The notes beneath the pieces are model-generated. The model was given only the letters and a program-made list of their open reading frames with translations. It did not search any database and was not told the origin of the DNA. DNA of 64,000 nt from Acinetobacter piscicola (lineage in GTDB: Bacteria > Pseudomonadota > Gammaproteobacteria > Pseudomonadales > Moraxellaceae). This document shows, one piece after another, positions 36,945-46,251 of this stretch. The first letter of the stretch is position 1, and each line of letters starts with the position of its first letter. The stretch is from NCBI RefSeq assembly GCF_002233755.1, contig NZ_NIFO01000001.1, forward strand, positions 1-64,000, given 5' to 3'. The position numbers were made by a program, and so were the translations under genes.

Positions 36945-36970
36945 AAACCCTGCATAAGCAGGGTTTTTTT
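36945..36970 (+). terminator. Terminator after aceA
   Basis: AAACCCTGC and GCAGGGTTT form a 9-bp stem around ATAA, followed by further Ts; it starts 23 nt after the stop. Confidence 0.88.
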
Positions 36971-37057
36971 ATGGCTAAAAATTTATCGTTTTAAATTAAA
37001 TTTCTAGTAAATACAACTGACTTTAAAATGATTTAAGATTGAGTCAATTACTTAAGC

Positions 37058-37546
37058 TTATTTTAGTTCTTTGTGCAATTTATAGTGATCCGCAAGAGGA
37101 CCATCAATTTTTTCACCTGTTTCAAATTCACGTGCTTCGATATAATTTTCACCGATAAAGAATTTACGATTTTCTGCATTTTGATCTAGTGTGATTATTG
37201 ATCCTGATGAATCAAAACTGAATGTTCCTTGGGACTTAAACTCTTTACCATCACCTTTGTCTTGATATTTTTCAGTGAGTTCGTAAGTATCGTCTTGTTT
37301 GAGCTCTAGCTTTGTTTCGATACCAGAACAGTCTGCACACGGCAATAAACCAAGATATTCTCCAGCCCAATCTAAGCTAGTTTGTGCGTTATGTTCAGAA
37401 TCCACAGTAGGGGTTGCTGCTTCATGGTCTGCTGCAGCTTGAGTTTGTGCTGTGGTTTGAATATCTTCAGCGGCATTATGTGTCGGTTTTGCGCAAGCTG
37501 TAAGGAGTAAAGCGACAGTAGACAGCGTGATTACTGTTTTCTTCAT
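37058..37546 (-). CDS. NlpE-like lipoprotein
   Basis: Outer membrane lipoprotein, about 162 residues. The signal is MKKTVITLSTVALLLTAC with lipobox LTAC. The domain YLGLLPCADCSGIETKLEL with the CxxC pair, followed by the strand pattern YELTEKYQ and KEFKSQGTFSFD, is the NlpE N-terminal fold. E. coli NlpE activates the Cpx envelope stress response when surfaces or copper are sensed. A 40-residue Thr/Ala/Gln-rich linker follows the lipobox. ATG 37546 is chosen over the GTG four codons upstream because GGTGAA precedes it. The C-terminal NlpE OB domain is absent. Confidence 0.8.
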   Translation of the reverse strand: MKKTVITLSTVALLLTACAKPTHNAAEDIQTTAQTQAAADHEAATPTVDSEHNAQTSLDWAGEYLGLLPCADCSGIETKLELKQDDTYELTEKYQDKGDGKEFKSQGTFSFDSSGSIITLDQNAENRKFFIGENYIEAREFETGEKIDGPLADHYKLHKELK

Positions 37547-37558
37547 TATATTCACCAA

Positions 37559-38250
37559 TAAGATTAAACGTAAAAAATGACTAAAATATAAAGATTTGGA
37601 CTTACTCTAGCATATAAATCTCATGATCTTAGCAACATAAGAATCATGTAATGAATTGATATAATATGTAGCATGACTGGATTTTTTCACAGATTATGGT
37701 TACGAGTTTGTATACAGTTTTCCTTTCTAATTGGATCTGATTCTTTATGACACATTTAGCAGAATAAGTTGCTCCTATACATCAATCACTTGACCATGAT
37801 TTAAAGCAACACGATTTAAAGTAAATTAAATGTTTGATTGAATCGGCTGTGATTGAACATGATCAAGATTTACAATTACACAAAACCGTTAAAATATTTG
37901 GATTTGTAGATGGAACAGGTCTTAAACAAATTATTGAAAATGGTGATGAGTCTATATAAGTGAAAACTTGAACAAAAAGTTGGGTTATTTATCAAGTGAT
38001 TGATAATTCCAATCTTATGATTCAACCATAAAATAAATTTTGATAATTACTATAGAAAAAATATTGAATTTGATACTTTATGGTATTAAATAATTAGTAT
38101 GTGAAAATTTACTTACTTTATTGATTCCAAAATACTTAATTTTATCGATAAGATTTTATACACATATATATTAATCGTTGTTTTATTCATCAAAAGTAGC
38201 TTTTTTATTCAACAAGCATTGGTACAATTCGCAGCAAATTTTCTCTGTTG
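37559..38250. other. Intergenic region with a decayed gene
   Basis: About 690 bp, AT-rich. It contains the decayed frame at 37747-37959 and no other recognisable element. Direct upstream context of the acyltransferase holds no strong promoter motif. Confidence 0.4.
37747..37959 (+). pseudogene. Decayed small gene with two in-frame stops
   Basis: One frame reads MTHLAE-stop, a 19-codon segment VAPIHQSLDHDLKQHDLK-stop, then a 44-codon segment including LIESAVIEHDQDLQL and KIFGFVDGTGLKQIIENGD to a final TAA. Both internal stops are TAA where CAA or similar would restore the frame. The text has protein-like composition, unlike the surrounding AT-rich DNA. No family is recognised, so this could also be chance. 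Confidence 0.35.
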
Positions 38251-38853
38251 GTGCGTATTGTGTTCGAAAAGTTAGCTGAACAAAGTTTAGGTTTAATGGG
38301 ATGGGAAATTGATAATCATTGGGATTTAACAATCGACCAATGCGTCATGATCGCAGCGCCACATACAAGTAATTGGGATGCACTTTATGCACGCTTAGCG
38401 TTAAAAGCTTTAGGTGTTAATGTTCGTATTACCATCAAAGACAGTTATATGAAATTACCATTAGGCCCTTTTGTTCGTGCAATGGGTGGAATTGGTATCG
38501 ATCGTCGTCCAAAACAAGATGGCGAGGCACGACCAAGCATGGTGCAGTTGATGAGTGATTTATTTAAAACTCATCCTAAACTAGTCATGTTAGTGACACC
38601 AGAAGGAACACGATCTAAGCAAGAAAATTGGAAAACGGGTTTTTATCATGTCGCATTAAGTGCAGGTGTTCCAATTGCATTGGCTTATATGGATTATGCG
38701 AAGAAAAAAACAGGTATTGGTAAAATCGTCTATCCGACAGGGGATTATGAAAAGGATATGGCCGAAATCATGGATTTCTATGCACAAATTAATCCCAAGC
38801 ATCCAGAGTTGTTTAGTGTAGATACACGGTTTCATAAAAACAATGAAAGTTGA
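38251..38853 (+). CDS. 1-acyl-sn-glycerol-3-phosphate acyltransferase-like protein
   Basis: Transfers acyl groups in phospholipid synthesis or remodelling. About 200 residues of the PlsC family. Motif I is APHTSNWDA (HX4D), motif II is around GPFVRAMGGIGIDRR and motif III is VTPEGTRSKQENWKTGFYHVA; SAGVPIALAYMDY is motif IV. No long TM helix is present, suggesting a peripheral membrane enzyme of the short PlsC-like type common in Acinetobacter. The start is uncertain: TTG 38248, GTG 38251 and GTG 38260 are all possible and none has a good Shine-Dalgarno. Confidence 0.85.
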   Translation: MRIVFEKLAEQSLGLMGWEIDNHWDLTIDQCVMIAAPHTSNWDALYARLALKALGVNVRITIKDSYMKLPLGPFVRAMGGIGIDRRPKQDGEARPSMVQLMSDLFKTHPKLVMLVTPEGTRSKQENWKTGFYHVALSAGVPIALAYMDYAKKKTGIGKIVYPTGDYEKDMAEIMDFYAQINPKHPELFSVDTRFHKNNES

Positions 38854-39045
38854 TTGAGTCCGGAATAATTCAACTTCATGTGCTTAAAGTTTTATTTTAA
38901 GAGTATAGCGAATAATAAATATTTTAATGTGGATCAGTATTTAAAATTGTACTGATCCATTTTTTATGAATAAAAAGAGTGAAGAAAATTATTGGATGAT
39001 TATGATTTAAAATAGCCTAAGCAATTCTAAGAATATTTTGGCTAT

Positions 39046-39381
39046 TTAATGAGGTGTATTTTCAGTTTGTTGTACACCACCCAAAGACTCACATGCTGAT
39101 TTATAAACATCATATTGTTGTTGCACAACTTCATTTAAGGGGATTTTAAATAACTCATCACCTGATTTATAACTTTCTACATAAGACGTTGCTTTTTCTT
39201 TACTCACAGCAAGTGAGTGTTCGTGGTAACTAGTCATACTGCTATGTGCGAGTTGTGTTGTTTCAATATTATTGCATTTGAATTGCGTTAATAGTTTTTC
39301 AGCAGTTTTAATTTCGTTTGATGTGCCAATGACACATCCAGTTAAAATAAAGATAACACTGAGTAAAATCGAGGTTTTCAT
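39046..39381 (-). CDS. Small lipoprotein of unknown function
   Basis: A 111-residue protein beginning MKTSILLSVIFILTGC, a short signal with lipobox LTGC. The mature region is polar and helical, with Cys at about 36 and 94 that could pair. No family is recognised. ATG 39381 is preferred to the GTG one codon upstream. The gene is alone. Confidence 0.65.
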   Translation of the reverse strand: MKTSILLSVIFILTGCVIGTSNEIKTAEKLLTQFKCNNIETTQLAHSSMTSYHEHSLAVSKEKATSYVESYKSGDELFKIPLNEVVQQQYDVYKSACESLGGVQQTENTPH

Positions 39382-39645
39382 CACGAAAAGTTATAATAAA
39401 TAGGTCACAAAATTTTATACTTATTTTATGTTTATAAATAGATTTATTTCATAGCCATATTTAAAATGAAGAAGTTATTTGTTTAATGTTTCAGCAATCG
39501 AAAGTCTCAAATTAATTTCTGCTCTTGTTGTACGTGATGTAATATTCATTAAATATTTATAAAAAATTGTCGTACTGAATAGAACATATCCTGAAAATGT
39601 AACATCTACAAGGCAGAAACCTCGTGAGATATTGGCTAAGTGTAA

Positions 39646-39944
39646 ATGATTTATCAAATTGCTTATTCAAGTGAAGCTGAGCAAGATTTAATTGATATAT
39701 TGATTTTTACGGTATTCAAGAATGGGGTGAAGCGCGAGCCAAATCGTTTTATTTAGACATTACAAATAGAATTGATATCTTAATAACAAATCCAAACTGT
39801 GTACGGGAAAAATATATTGCGAATGGCAGGGAAATACGGGACTTTATTATGGTAGGCATACCATATCGTGCGCCATTCTTAATTGATCAAGATCGTAAAC
39901 CAGTTATTATTTTGCAGGTTTTAAGAACACATTTATTTATTTAA
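39646..39944 (+). pseudogene. ParE/RelE-type toxin gene with a frameshift
   Basis: The first frame reads MIYQIAYSSEAEQDLIDI, the usual start of a ParE/RelE toxin. The next frame continues FYGIQEWGEARAKSFYLDI, then REIRDFIMVGIPYRAPFLI and VIILQVLRTHLFI-stop, all in family order. The switch is in gatatattgatttt near 39700, best explained by loss of one A. The start ATG overlaps the TGA of a short upstream frame ending ILAKCK, which may be a vestige of the antitoxin gene, as antitoxin-toxin pairs often overlap this way. It ends 12 bp inside the convergent gene. Confidence 0.7.
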
Positions 39945-40967
39945 ATAATTTGCGATAAAGCGCTGTGTATTTTCATCTAAGTAAAATGGTTCAATGAGTG
40001 ATTTGATTAAATCATCCAATAATTCATGTTGTTCTAAAGCCGCTAAGCTATGTGGTGCAAAACGTTGAGCTTCGATAAATAAATCATTTTCATTTATACC
40101 GACAGAAAGCAATAATTCTTGTAGTGTATATTCACCGAAATATTCATAAAATGCCTCAACGACATTTAAAATGACGTGTTGCATATAATCTGTTTGGCGT
40201 AATTGTTTCCATGACTCATAAACTAGAATAAACAGTTCTTCAAAATCAATTGGTTGAAATTGAGAAAATGTTTCTTTAAGTGAACGCTGTTTAATATCTG
40301 CCCATAAATGCGTCACAATATCAGCGAGATCATCATTTGGTAGCAGAATGATATTACTGAGTTGTTTACGAATGGCTGAAGCCAATTGTTGCTCTAATTT
40401 GAGCTCAATGTTCTGTTGTTGATCTTGAATAAAACTTAATACTTTTGAACCAAAACGATTTTGTTTAACGGTATATTGACGAAGTTGATCCAACCAAGGG
40501 GTATTGCTTTCCACAATTTGATTGGCGAGTTGTAAGCTGACTTGTTGTATTTGTGGATTATGTATCAAATTCTCTTGGAGATAATCTCTAAATTGTTGCA
40601 ACTCTAAGATTTTAAATAACCATAGATCAAAAGAATCATCGGAAAGTAAATCATTAAAAATCGTGTCGCTATTAATCGCATAGTGATGAATTTTTTGAGC
40701 AGAAAAACCAATAAATTCTAAAATATCTGCGCCAAGATTTAATTCAAAAGCATATTTTTGAACAACAGCTTGTAATTGTTCAAGCTGAATCATGCTTTTT
40801 AACTGAATTTGATCTGCATGTTGATAAACTTGTGCGACAAAATTTTGAATGTATTTTGAATTATTTTCATCTAATAATTGTTGTTTAATAAAACGAACTT
40901 GCTCAAGCAACAAGGCCTGAGCAAATTCTTGAGCAACGCTCGAAGGGGATGAGTGATTTAAATCCAC
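39933..40967 (-). CDS. Unknown protein, 344 aa, adjacent to nadE
   Basis: I do not recognise a family. The protein is soluble and almost all alpha-helical, rich in Leu, Gln and Glu, with heptad-like stretches such as QLEQLQAVVQKYAFELNLG. There is no signal peptide or TM helix. It starts 5 bp after the nadE stop and is probably cotranscribed with nadE, so a link to NAD metabolism is possible but unproven. Codon use matches the neighbours. Confidence 0.75.
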   Translation of the reverse strand: MDLNHSSPSSVAQEFAQALLLEQVRFIKQQLLDENNSKYIQNFVAQVYQHADQIQLKSMIQLEQLQAVVQKYAFELNLGADILEFIGFSAQKIHHYAINSDTIFNDLLSDDSFDLWLFKILELQQFRDYLQENLIHNPQIQQVSLQLANQIVESNTPWLDQLRQYTVKQNRFGSKVLSFIQDQQQNIELKLEQQLASAIRKQLSNIILLPNDDLADIVTHLWADIKQRSLKETFSQFQPIDFEELFILVYESWKQLRQTDYMQHVILNVVEAFYEYFGEYTLQELLLSVGINENDLFIEAQRFAPHSLAALEQHELLDDLIKSLIEPFYLDENTQRFIANYLNK

Positions 40968-40972
40968 TAGAT

Positions 40973-42598
40973 TTATATACCTGCTTTCCAGCCATTCACG
41001 ATTGGGTAACGGCGTTCACGGCTAAATGCACGTGAGCTGATACGTGGGCCAATTGAGCCTTGGCGGCGTTTATATTCATTACGATCAACTAGACCAATAA
41101 CTTTTTCAACCACTTCACGCTCAAAACCTTTGGCAATGATGTCTTCTTGGCTTTGGTCTTCTTCAATATAAGCATAAAGAATAGCATCAAGAACATCATA
41201 AGCAGGTAAAGAGTCTTGGTCTTTTTGATCTGGACGAAGTTCTGCTGAAGGTGGGCGACTGATAACACGCTCAGGAATTACAGGTGTTTCAGCAATGCTA
41301 TTACGATATTTTGCCAATTCAAAAACAATGGTTTTATAAACATCTTTCAATACAGCAAAGCCACCCACCATGTCACCATAAAGTGTGCAGTAACCCACTG
41401 AAAGTTCAGATTTATTACCTGTAGCGAGCACTAAATTTCCAAACTTATTTGACAAGCCCATCAGTAATGTACCACGTGCACGAGCTTGAAGATTTTCTTC
41501 AGTCGTGTCCGCAGGTGCATTGCCAAAGAATGGATAGAGTGTTTGCATGAAGCTATTCACGATTGGGTGAATTTCGGCAATACCAAATGTTACACCCATA
41601 CGTTTAGCTTGTTCAGTTGCATCTTCTACACTAATTTGTGAAGTGTAGGTATAAGGCATCATCACCGCTTGTACTTTATCAGCGCCAATCGCATCAACGG
41701 CAATGGCAAGTGTTAAAGCTGAGTCAATCCCACCAGATAAACCCAAGATTACACCTGAAAAACCTGAATGTTGTACATAGTCACGTGTTGCTAAAACTAA
41801 TGATTGATAGATTTCAGCCATAGTATCTAAAGGCGGTGCAGATTCAATGACTTGGTAAGCTTTTTGCTCAACTTGATAATCTACAACATACAAGTCTTCT
41901 TTAAAACTTGGTGCTTGGAATGCGACATCACCTGAATTATTGATGACAAAGCTTGTACCATCAAAAATCAAGTCATCTTGACCACACACTTGGTTTGCAT
42001 AAACCACATGTACATTTAATTGTTTTGCTAATTCTTTTAAAGTGGTAATACGGTGTTGTGGCTTACCGACCTCATAAGGTGATGCATTGAGTACCAATAC
42101 ACTTTCAACATTGAGTTGAGCAAGTTGTTGAACGGTTGTGAGCGACCAAATATCTTCACAAATCAATACACCAAACTTGTGACCTAAGTATTCAAATACA
42201 AGGTGTTGATGTCCTTCGTTAAAATAACGTTTCTCATCAAAAACACTGTAATTTGGCAAGTTTTGTTTGTTATAGACACCCAGTACTTGACCATCTTTCA
42301 TGACTGCTGCTGAGTTATAACGATGACCATCTTCGGCAAGGTTTACAAAACCAAAGACCATGACAATATCTTTTACAGTTGCGAGTTGCTCAAAAGCTTG
42401 AACTGTACGTTTCGCTAAACTTGGGCGAAGAAGTAAATCTTCTGCTGGATAGCCTAGAGTAGAAAGTTCAGGAAAAACAATAATTTCAGCGTTTTGCTTT
42501 TTAGCTTGATTGGCCTGTTCAATCATCTTTTGAACATTAGATTCAATATTACCAACAGACGGAGAGAATTGCGCAAGTGCAATTTTAAAACTTTTCAT
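40973..42598 (-). CDS. nadE: Glutamine-dependent NAD+ synthetase
   Basis: Makes NAD+ from deamido-NAD+, ATP and glutamine in the cytoplasm. 541 residues in two domains. Residues about 1-260 are a nitrilase-type glutaminase with the Glu-Lys-Cys triad in FPELSTLGYPAED, NKQNLPNYSVFDEKRYF and GVLICEDIWSL. Residues about 270-541 are the NAD synthetase with PP-loop GLSGGIDSALTLAIA and ATGNKSELSVGYCTLYGD. This two-domain form channels ammonia internally. ATG 42598 is the natural N-terminus (MKSFKIALAQFSPSVGN). First gene of a probable two-gene unit. Confidence 0.95.
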   Translation of the reverse strand: MKSFKIALAQFSPSVGNIESNVQKMIEQANQAKKQNAEIIVFPELSTLGYPAEDLLLRPSLAKRTVQAFEQLATVKDIVMVFGFVNLAEDGHRYNSAAVMKDGQVLGVYNKQNLPNYSVFDEKRYFNEGHQHLVFEYLGHKFGVLICEDIWSLTTVQQLAQLNVESVLVLNASPYEVGKPQHRITTLKELAKQLNVHVVYANQVCGQDDLIFDGTSFVINNSGDVAFQAPSFKEDLYVVDYQVEQKAYQVIESAPPLDTMAEIYQSLVLATRDYVQHSGFSGVILGLSGGIDSALTLAIAVDAIGADKVQAVMMPYTYTSQISVEDATEQAKRMGVTFGIAEIHPIVNSFMQTLYPFFGNAPADTTEENLQARARGTLLMGLSNKFGNLVLATGNKSELSVGYCTLYGDMVGGFAVLKDVYKTIVFELAKYRNSIAETPVIPERVISRPPSAELRPDQKDQDSLPAYDVLDAILYAYIEEDQSQEDIIAKGFEREVVEKVIGLVDRNEYKRRQGSIGPRISSRAFSRERRYPIVNGWKAGI

Positions 42599-43007
42599 TT
42601 AAACCAAATCCTATTCCAATAGGGTAATTACATGCATTTAGTTGATTTTTAAAAATATAGTTATTCAACATGTGCATATACTAGACACAAAAATTGCCAA
42701 ATGGCGAAACTATAAAATCATCATCAATGATTAAAAAATCTTTATTTTCTTGCAATGCAAAAATTTCAGATATTGGGTATTTTAACTAAAAACAAGTGAG
42801 AAGCTAGTCATTCCTCAAGTTTATTCAAAACACCCTTATTGACAGCACGAATGTAGTGCATTTTTTCAACAGAAACCAGTTATTTTTCAATTATTTTGAT
42901 GCTATGTAACGGAATGAAAACAGTCGGTTTTTAATTTGTGATTTAATTCACATTTATTTGTAGTGCTTTAAGTATGGCTATACATTTCTTGTTATTGATA
43001 TAGATAT
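42599..43007. other. Intergenic region upstream of nadE
   Basis: About 410 bp, AT-rich, holding the nadE promoter and the end of the zincin gene. A weak hairpin gcac-N7-gtgc followed by Ts lies near 42857-42882. Nothing else is recognised. Confidence 0.4.
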
Positions 43008-43529
43008 TTATTCTGAAATTGGCTGATTCAAAATAATATTTTCAATTCGTTTTAAATAGATATCTCTAGCAATATCACCTTGTTGTTCAATGTTGTAATC
43101 AAAGTATTGTTTACCTTTGATCAAAGTGTAGTGATAAGGATTATATTTTCCACCAGTTAAATACAGTGCTGTTTGTAAAATAGCGCCTTTTAATAACACA
43201 TTTTCATGGCGTTGATGTTGATAAATATGCGCCATTTCATGAATGAAAATAGCTTGGTAGGCTAGGCTCTGACAGGAAAAATCTTCACAATAATCAGCAT
43301 CTTTTAAGTGAATATAACCATTTGGTGCCATTAAAATTCCAATAGGTTGCCACGGCAGATAAGGATGGTTTAAGACTTTAACTTTTGCGTAATCAATTAA
43401 ATTACCAAACACAGTTTGACTGATTTGAATTTCACCATCCGTCAACGCACGTACTTTAAATTGATCCAATTTAAATATACGAATAAAGAATGGAAGCAAA
43501 TTCAACATGAAATTAGACCATTTAAACAT
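43008..43529 (-). CDS. Zincin-like protein related to Vgr/Rhs-associated peptidase-fold proteins
   Basis: A 173-residue protein with the zinc-metallopeptidase motif HEMAH in IFIHEMAHIYQHQRH (about residues 97-111). The preceding part, ALTDGEIQISQTVFGNLIDYAKVKV then MAPNGYIHLKDADY, matches proteins often annotated as Vgr-related or type IV secretion protein Rhs, as I remember them. A third zinc ligand may be in the C-terminal YNIEQQGDIARD (a Glu). There is no signal peptide. No rhs, vgrG or T6SS gene lies nearby, so it is an orphan. Start codon choice (43529 or 43508) is not decided by a Shine-Dalgarno. Confidence 0.6.
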   Translation of the reverse strand: MFKWSNFMLNLLPFFIRIFKLDQFKVRALTDGEIQISQTVFGNLIDYAKVKVLNHPYLPWQPIGILMAPNGYIHLKDADYCEDFSCQSLAYQAIFIHEMAHIYQHQRHENVLLKGAILQTALYLTGGKYNPYHYTLIKGKQYFDYNIEQQGDIARDIYLKRIENIILNQPISE

Positions 43530-43686
43530 TTAAAACATAGATATAGGATCATTCTATTTATCTTTACTTTAAATGTTGTGTTGAAGAAGACTTTTAATGA
43601 AAGCTAAGTGATCAACTTGTTATTAGCGACATAGAAGCTGTTTTAGACAGTCTAATCAAAAACTAAGCGCAATGATAGTTAACGTC

Positions 43687-44030
43687 AGTTCGGGATAAAC
43701 TTTGATGTAAGTTATTGAAAAGATTGATCAGGCACAGCAGAGTCTTACCATTTAAATCAAATGCAAGGATTAACCCACTTCGTCTTGCACTTCGCTTGAA
43801 ATATATTTCAATCTTGTTCAGGTTCGACCTGAGAGGTATTACCTCGCAAGGCTTTCGGGAAAAGTAGGCAAACCATTTGTCAGTCGCCAACTCGACAGAT
43901 ACTATTAAGTATCTAATATATTGCAAAAACAGTATATTACAGATCTTGCGGAATATATTCCTCATGCCTCGAACAATGCGACTGACGTTTCCGCGTATCA
44001 TATAGTTGGGAGTATATCTTATCCCGAACT
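43687..44030. repeat. Structured interspersed repeat, copy 2
   Basis: Second copy of the element at 1126-1362. Bounded by 12-bp inverted repeats AGTTCGGGATAA (43687-43698) and TTATCCCGAACT (44019-44030). The closing stem gtcagtcgc (43880-43888) with gcgactgac (43978-43986) sits where copy 1 has gtcatccgct/agcggatgac; two base pairs differ and both are compensated. Other hairpins (ttgaaatatatttcaa, gaggtattacctc) occupy the same places as hairpins in copy 1 but differ in sequence. Lies between convergent neighbours and carries no real gene. Confidence 0.7.
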
Positions 44031-44044
44031 CAGGTTAGTTAGAT

Positions 44045-44842
44045 TCAAGCGATCATTTGTTGCTTTAAAAATGTTTGGATGATGCTTAAAACCAGTGCAG
44101 GTTGCTCTTTATGAGGCATGTGATGCGCACCTGAAATAATGTTCATTTGTGTTAAACCAGAACTACAATCAATAAAACGTTGTGGTTGTGCCAATGATCC
44201 ATATTCGTCTAATTCACCGTGAATCACCAATAAAGGGCAGTGTACTCGTTTTAAATAATCATCCAATTGCCATGTTCTAAATTCATCAGATAACCATGTT
44301 TCGGTCCATGCATCTAAAACCCACTGCGCTTTTTCAGCATGATATTTTTTCAGACGATCAAATTGTTGTATTTGTTGAAACATGATTTTTGCTTCACGGA
44401 TGCCTGAAAGCGTCAGCTCTTCAACCATTGTTTGAGCAGACATGGTGATTAATGCTTTACATTGTGAAGCATGTTGTGCTGCACAACATGCCGCCATACC
44501 ACCACCAACACTATGCCCCATTACAATAAATTCTTTAATTTTAAGCTTTTCTAAAATTTCAGCAAAAGCAGAACTTACTTCTTTCGCAACAAAATCAATA
44601 TCCAAATTTTGGGGATTTGCAGAAGATTGTCCAAAACCTAAACGATCATAGGCAATCACTTGACGCTGCGTTATTTCAGCAAGCTGTTTAGGGAAGTCTC
44701 GCCAAAGTTCTACAGAGCCTAGAGAATCATGTAGCAGAATAATCGGTGTAGCAGTTTGCAATTGCTCTGGCGTCCATGTTTTGACATAAAGTTGCAAGTC
44801 TGGCTGAGATTGAAGCGCTACCCATAATTCTGCAATTTTCAT
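44045..44842 (-). CDS. Alpha/beta hydrolase
   Basis: A 265-residue alpha/beta hydrolase. The HG oxyanion region is LLHDSLGSVELWRDFPKQL, the nucleophile elbow GHSVGGGMAACCAAQ (about 111), the acid in VIHGELDEYGSLAQPQ and the histidine in ISGAHHMPHKEQP. LHDSLGS in place of HG is common in the MhpC-like branch. No signal peptide. Substrate unknown. It lies directly next to structured repeat copy 2 and upstream of, but opposite to, the monooxygenase operon. Confidence 0.82.
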   Translation of the reverse strand: MKIAELWVALQSQPDLQLYVKTWTPEQLQTATPIILLHDSLGSVELWRDFPKQLAEITQRQVIAYDRLGFGQSSANPQNLDIDFVAKEVSSAFAEILEKLKIKEFIVMGHSVGGGMAACCAAQHASQCKALITMSAQTMVEELTLSGIREAKIMFQQIQQFDRLKKYHAEKAQWVLDAWTETWLSDEFRTWQLDDYLKRVHCPLLVIHGELDEYGSLAQPQRFIDCSSGLTQMNIISGAHHMPHKEQPALVLSIIQTFLKQQMIA

Positions 44843-45247
44843 AATTGACCGTATGTGTTGTTAAATATGATTGAAAGTCAACATAGCCAGTATTCAAATC
44901 ACTTTTCAAGTGAACTGAATTGAATACATTGTTCTCGTGGGTCATTTTTTTGTTTTTGTATCAATTTTTAAGACTTCAAATTGAAGGCTTCAAGTGGTGA
45001 AATTATCCTCTTGGGTCATTCCTTATCAGTAGGGGCAATCTGCAAGAATAATTGTCAGACAGTTCAGTGAAATAGTCATAAATTGCAAACCGATTGACCT
45101 TAAATGCTAATCGTTATTGTCACAGCATGCCTTAATTTCTTTATATCACAGTAGTTTTTTTACTCAAAAGGCGATCCAGATTCTGAATTTGATGTTGCGT
45201 TTTATTCAGAAAAAAGATTTCCCATAAACGAATAAAGAGTATTTATC
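44843..45247. other. Intergenic region between divergent genes
   Basis: About 405 bp between the divergent hydrolase and the di-iron hydrolase operon. It must hold both promoters; ttgtcagacagttcag near 45052 is an imperfect dyad. No gene or structured element is recognised. Confidence 0.4.
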
Positions 45248-46204
45248 ATGCGACTCACCAAGCCATTAAAAAAAGCAGCGGCCAAATTCTTTGCTGCTGC
45301 ACCGTTCAGTTTGGAAAAACAATCTCCAATCATTCCTATTCGTCATATGAAGTTTGATTTTGATCCAGCAAAATTAGATCACAAATTTTATTTGGATGCG
45401 GAATTGGCCAGTGCCTACTTTGCCTCATTGTCGATTTTTTTGACCCGTGGTGAAGATCTTGTGATTGATACAGCACGTTATCATCGTGATTTCATTACAG
45501 ATCCATTATTAAAACAGCGTGTAACTTCATTGATCGGTCAAGAAGCGATTCATTCAAAAATGCATGAAGAATTGAATGATGCCTTTATTGAAAAAGATTT
45601 GCCTGTGAAATTATTTCGAGTGTGGGCCGGTTGGGCATTTGACTATGGATTTAACCGCTTGCCACAACCTATGAAATTGTCCTTGATGGCGGGTATTGAA
45701 CATTTCACTGCAGTATTGGCTGAATACATGATGAATCACGAAGAGGTATTCTTCCGTTCACAAGATGAAAAGCAACGTGCAATTTGGATGTGGCATATGC
45801 TTGAAGAGTCAGAACATAAGGATATTGCCTTTGATGTTTTTCAGTCATTGTCGAATAGTTATGCATTGCGTATTGCTGGATTTTTCCCTGCACTGATCAC
45901 GATTTTAGTGTTGATTTCTATCGCATCATTATTGGTTCCGTTTTATCGCAATCCTAAAAACATGATTAGTTTACGTTATTGGAAAGAGATGCCACATAGC
46001 TTTCAGCTTATTTTTGGCTTAAAAGATGGTGTTTATGGCAGCAGTTTAAAGCATATTTTTGATTATTTACGCCCTGATTTTCATCCTAATGATCACGATA
46101 CAACAGCATTTTTAGAATATTACAAAGAGAAATTACTGCATCCTGAAACGGGTTTACTTACCCCATATTTAACCAAGGAATTTACACCTGCTTTACGTGT
46201 GTAA
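45248..46204 (+). CDS. Metal-dependent hydrolase, ferritin-like di-iron type (PF10118-like)
   Basis: A 318-residue protein. The pattern LIGQEAIHSKMHEELNDAF and later MLEESEHKDIAFDVFQSL has ExxH-type metal ligand pairs on long helices, typical of the PF10118 family annotated as metal-dependent hydrolase. A hydrophobic segment, ITILVLISIASLLVPF, near residue 220 suggests membrane association. It is the first gene of a three-gene operon with an SDR and a monooxygenase, 47 bp and 17 bp apart. Function unknown; in Acinetobacter the family often stands beside such oxidoreductases. Confidence 0.75.
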   Translation: MRLTKPLKKAAAKFFAAAPFSLEKQSPIIPIRHMKFDFDPAKLDHKFYLDAELASAYFASLSIFLTRGEDLVIDTARYHRDFITDPLLKQRVTSLIGQEAIHSKMHEELNDAFIEKDLPVKLFRVWAGWAFDYGFNRLPQPMKLSLMAGIEHFTAVLAEYMMNHEEVFFRSQDEKQRAIWMWHMLEESEHKDIAFDVFQSLSNSYALRIAGFFPALITILVLISIASLLVPFYRNPKNMISLRYWKEMPHSFQLIFGLKDGVYGSSLKHIFDYLRPDFHPNDHDTTAFLEYYKEKLLHPETGLLTPYLTKEFTPALRV

Positions 46205-46251
46205 AACTGATCAATTAAGCCTACAAAATTAATCATAAATGGATTTAAATC

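Noticed and set aside
39475..39657. 60-codon minus-strand frame opposite the toxin remnant
   Set aside because: No family resemblance and it overlaps the better-supported frameshifted ParE/RelE-type gene.
43663..44001. 112-codon minus-strand frame in repeat copy 2
   Set aside because: It covers the structured repeat, has an odd Arg/Cys-rich translation and no relative in copy 1, so it is not a gene.
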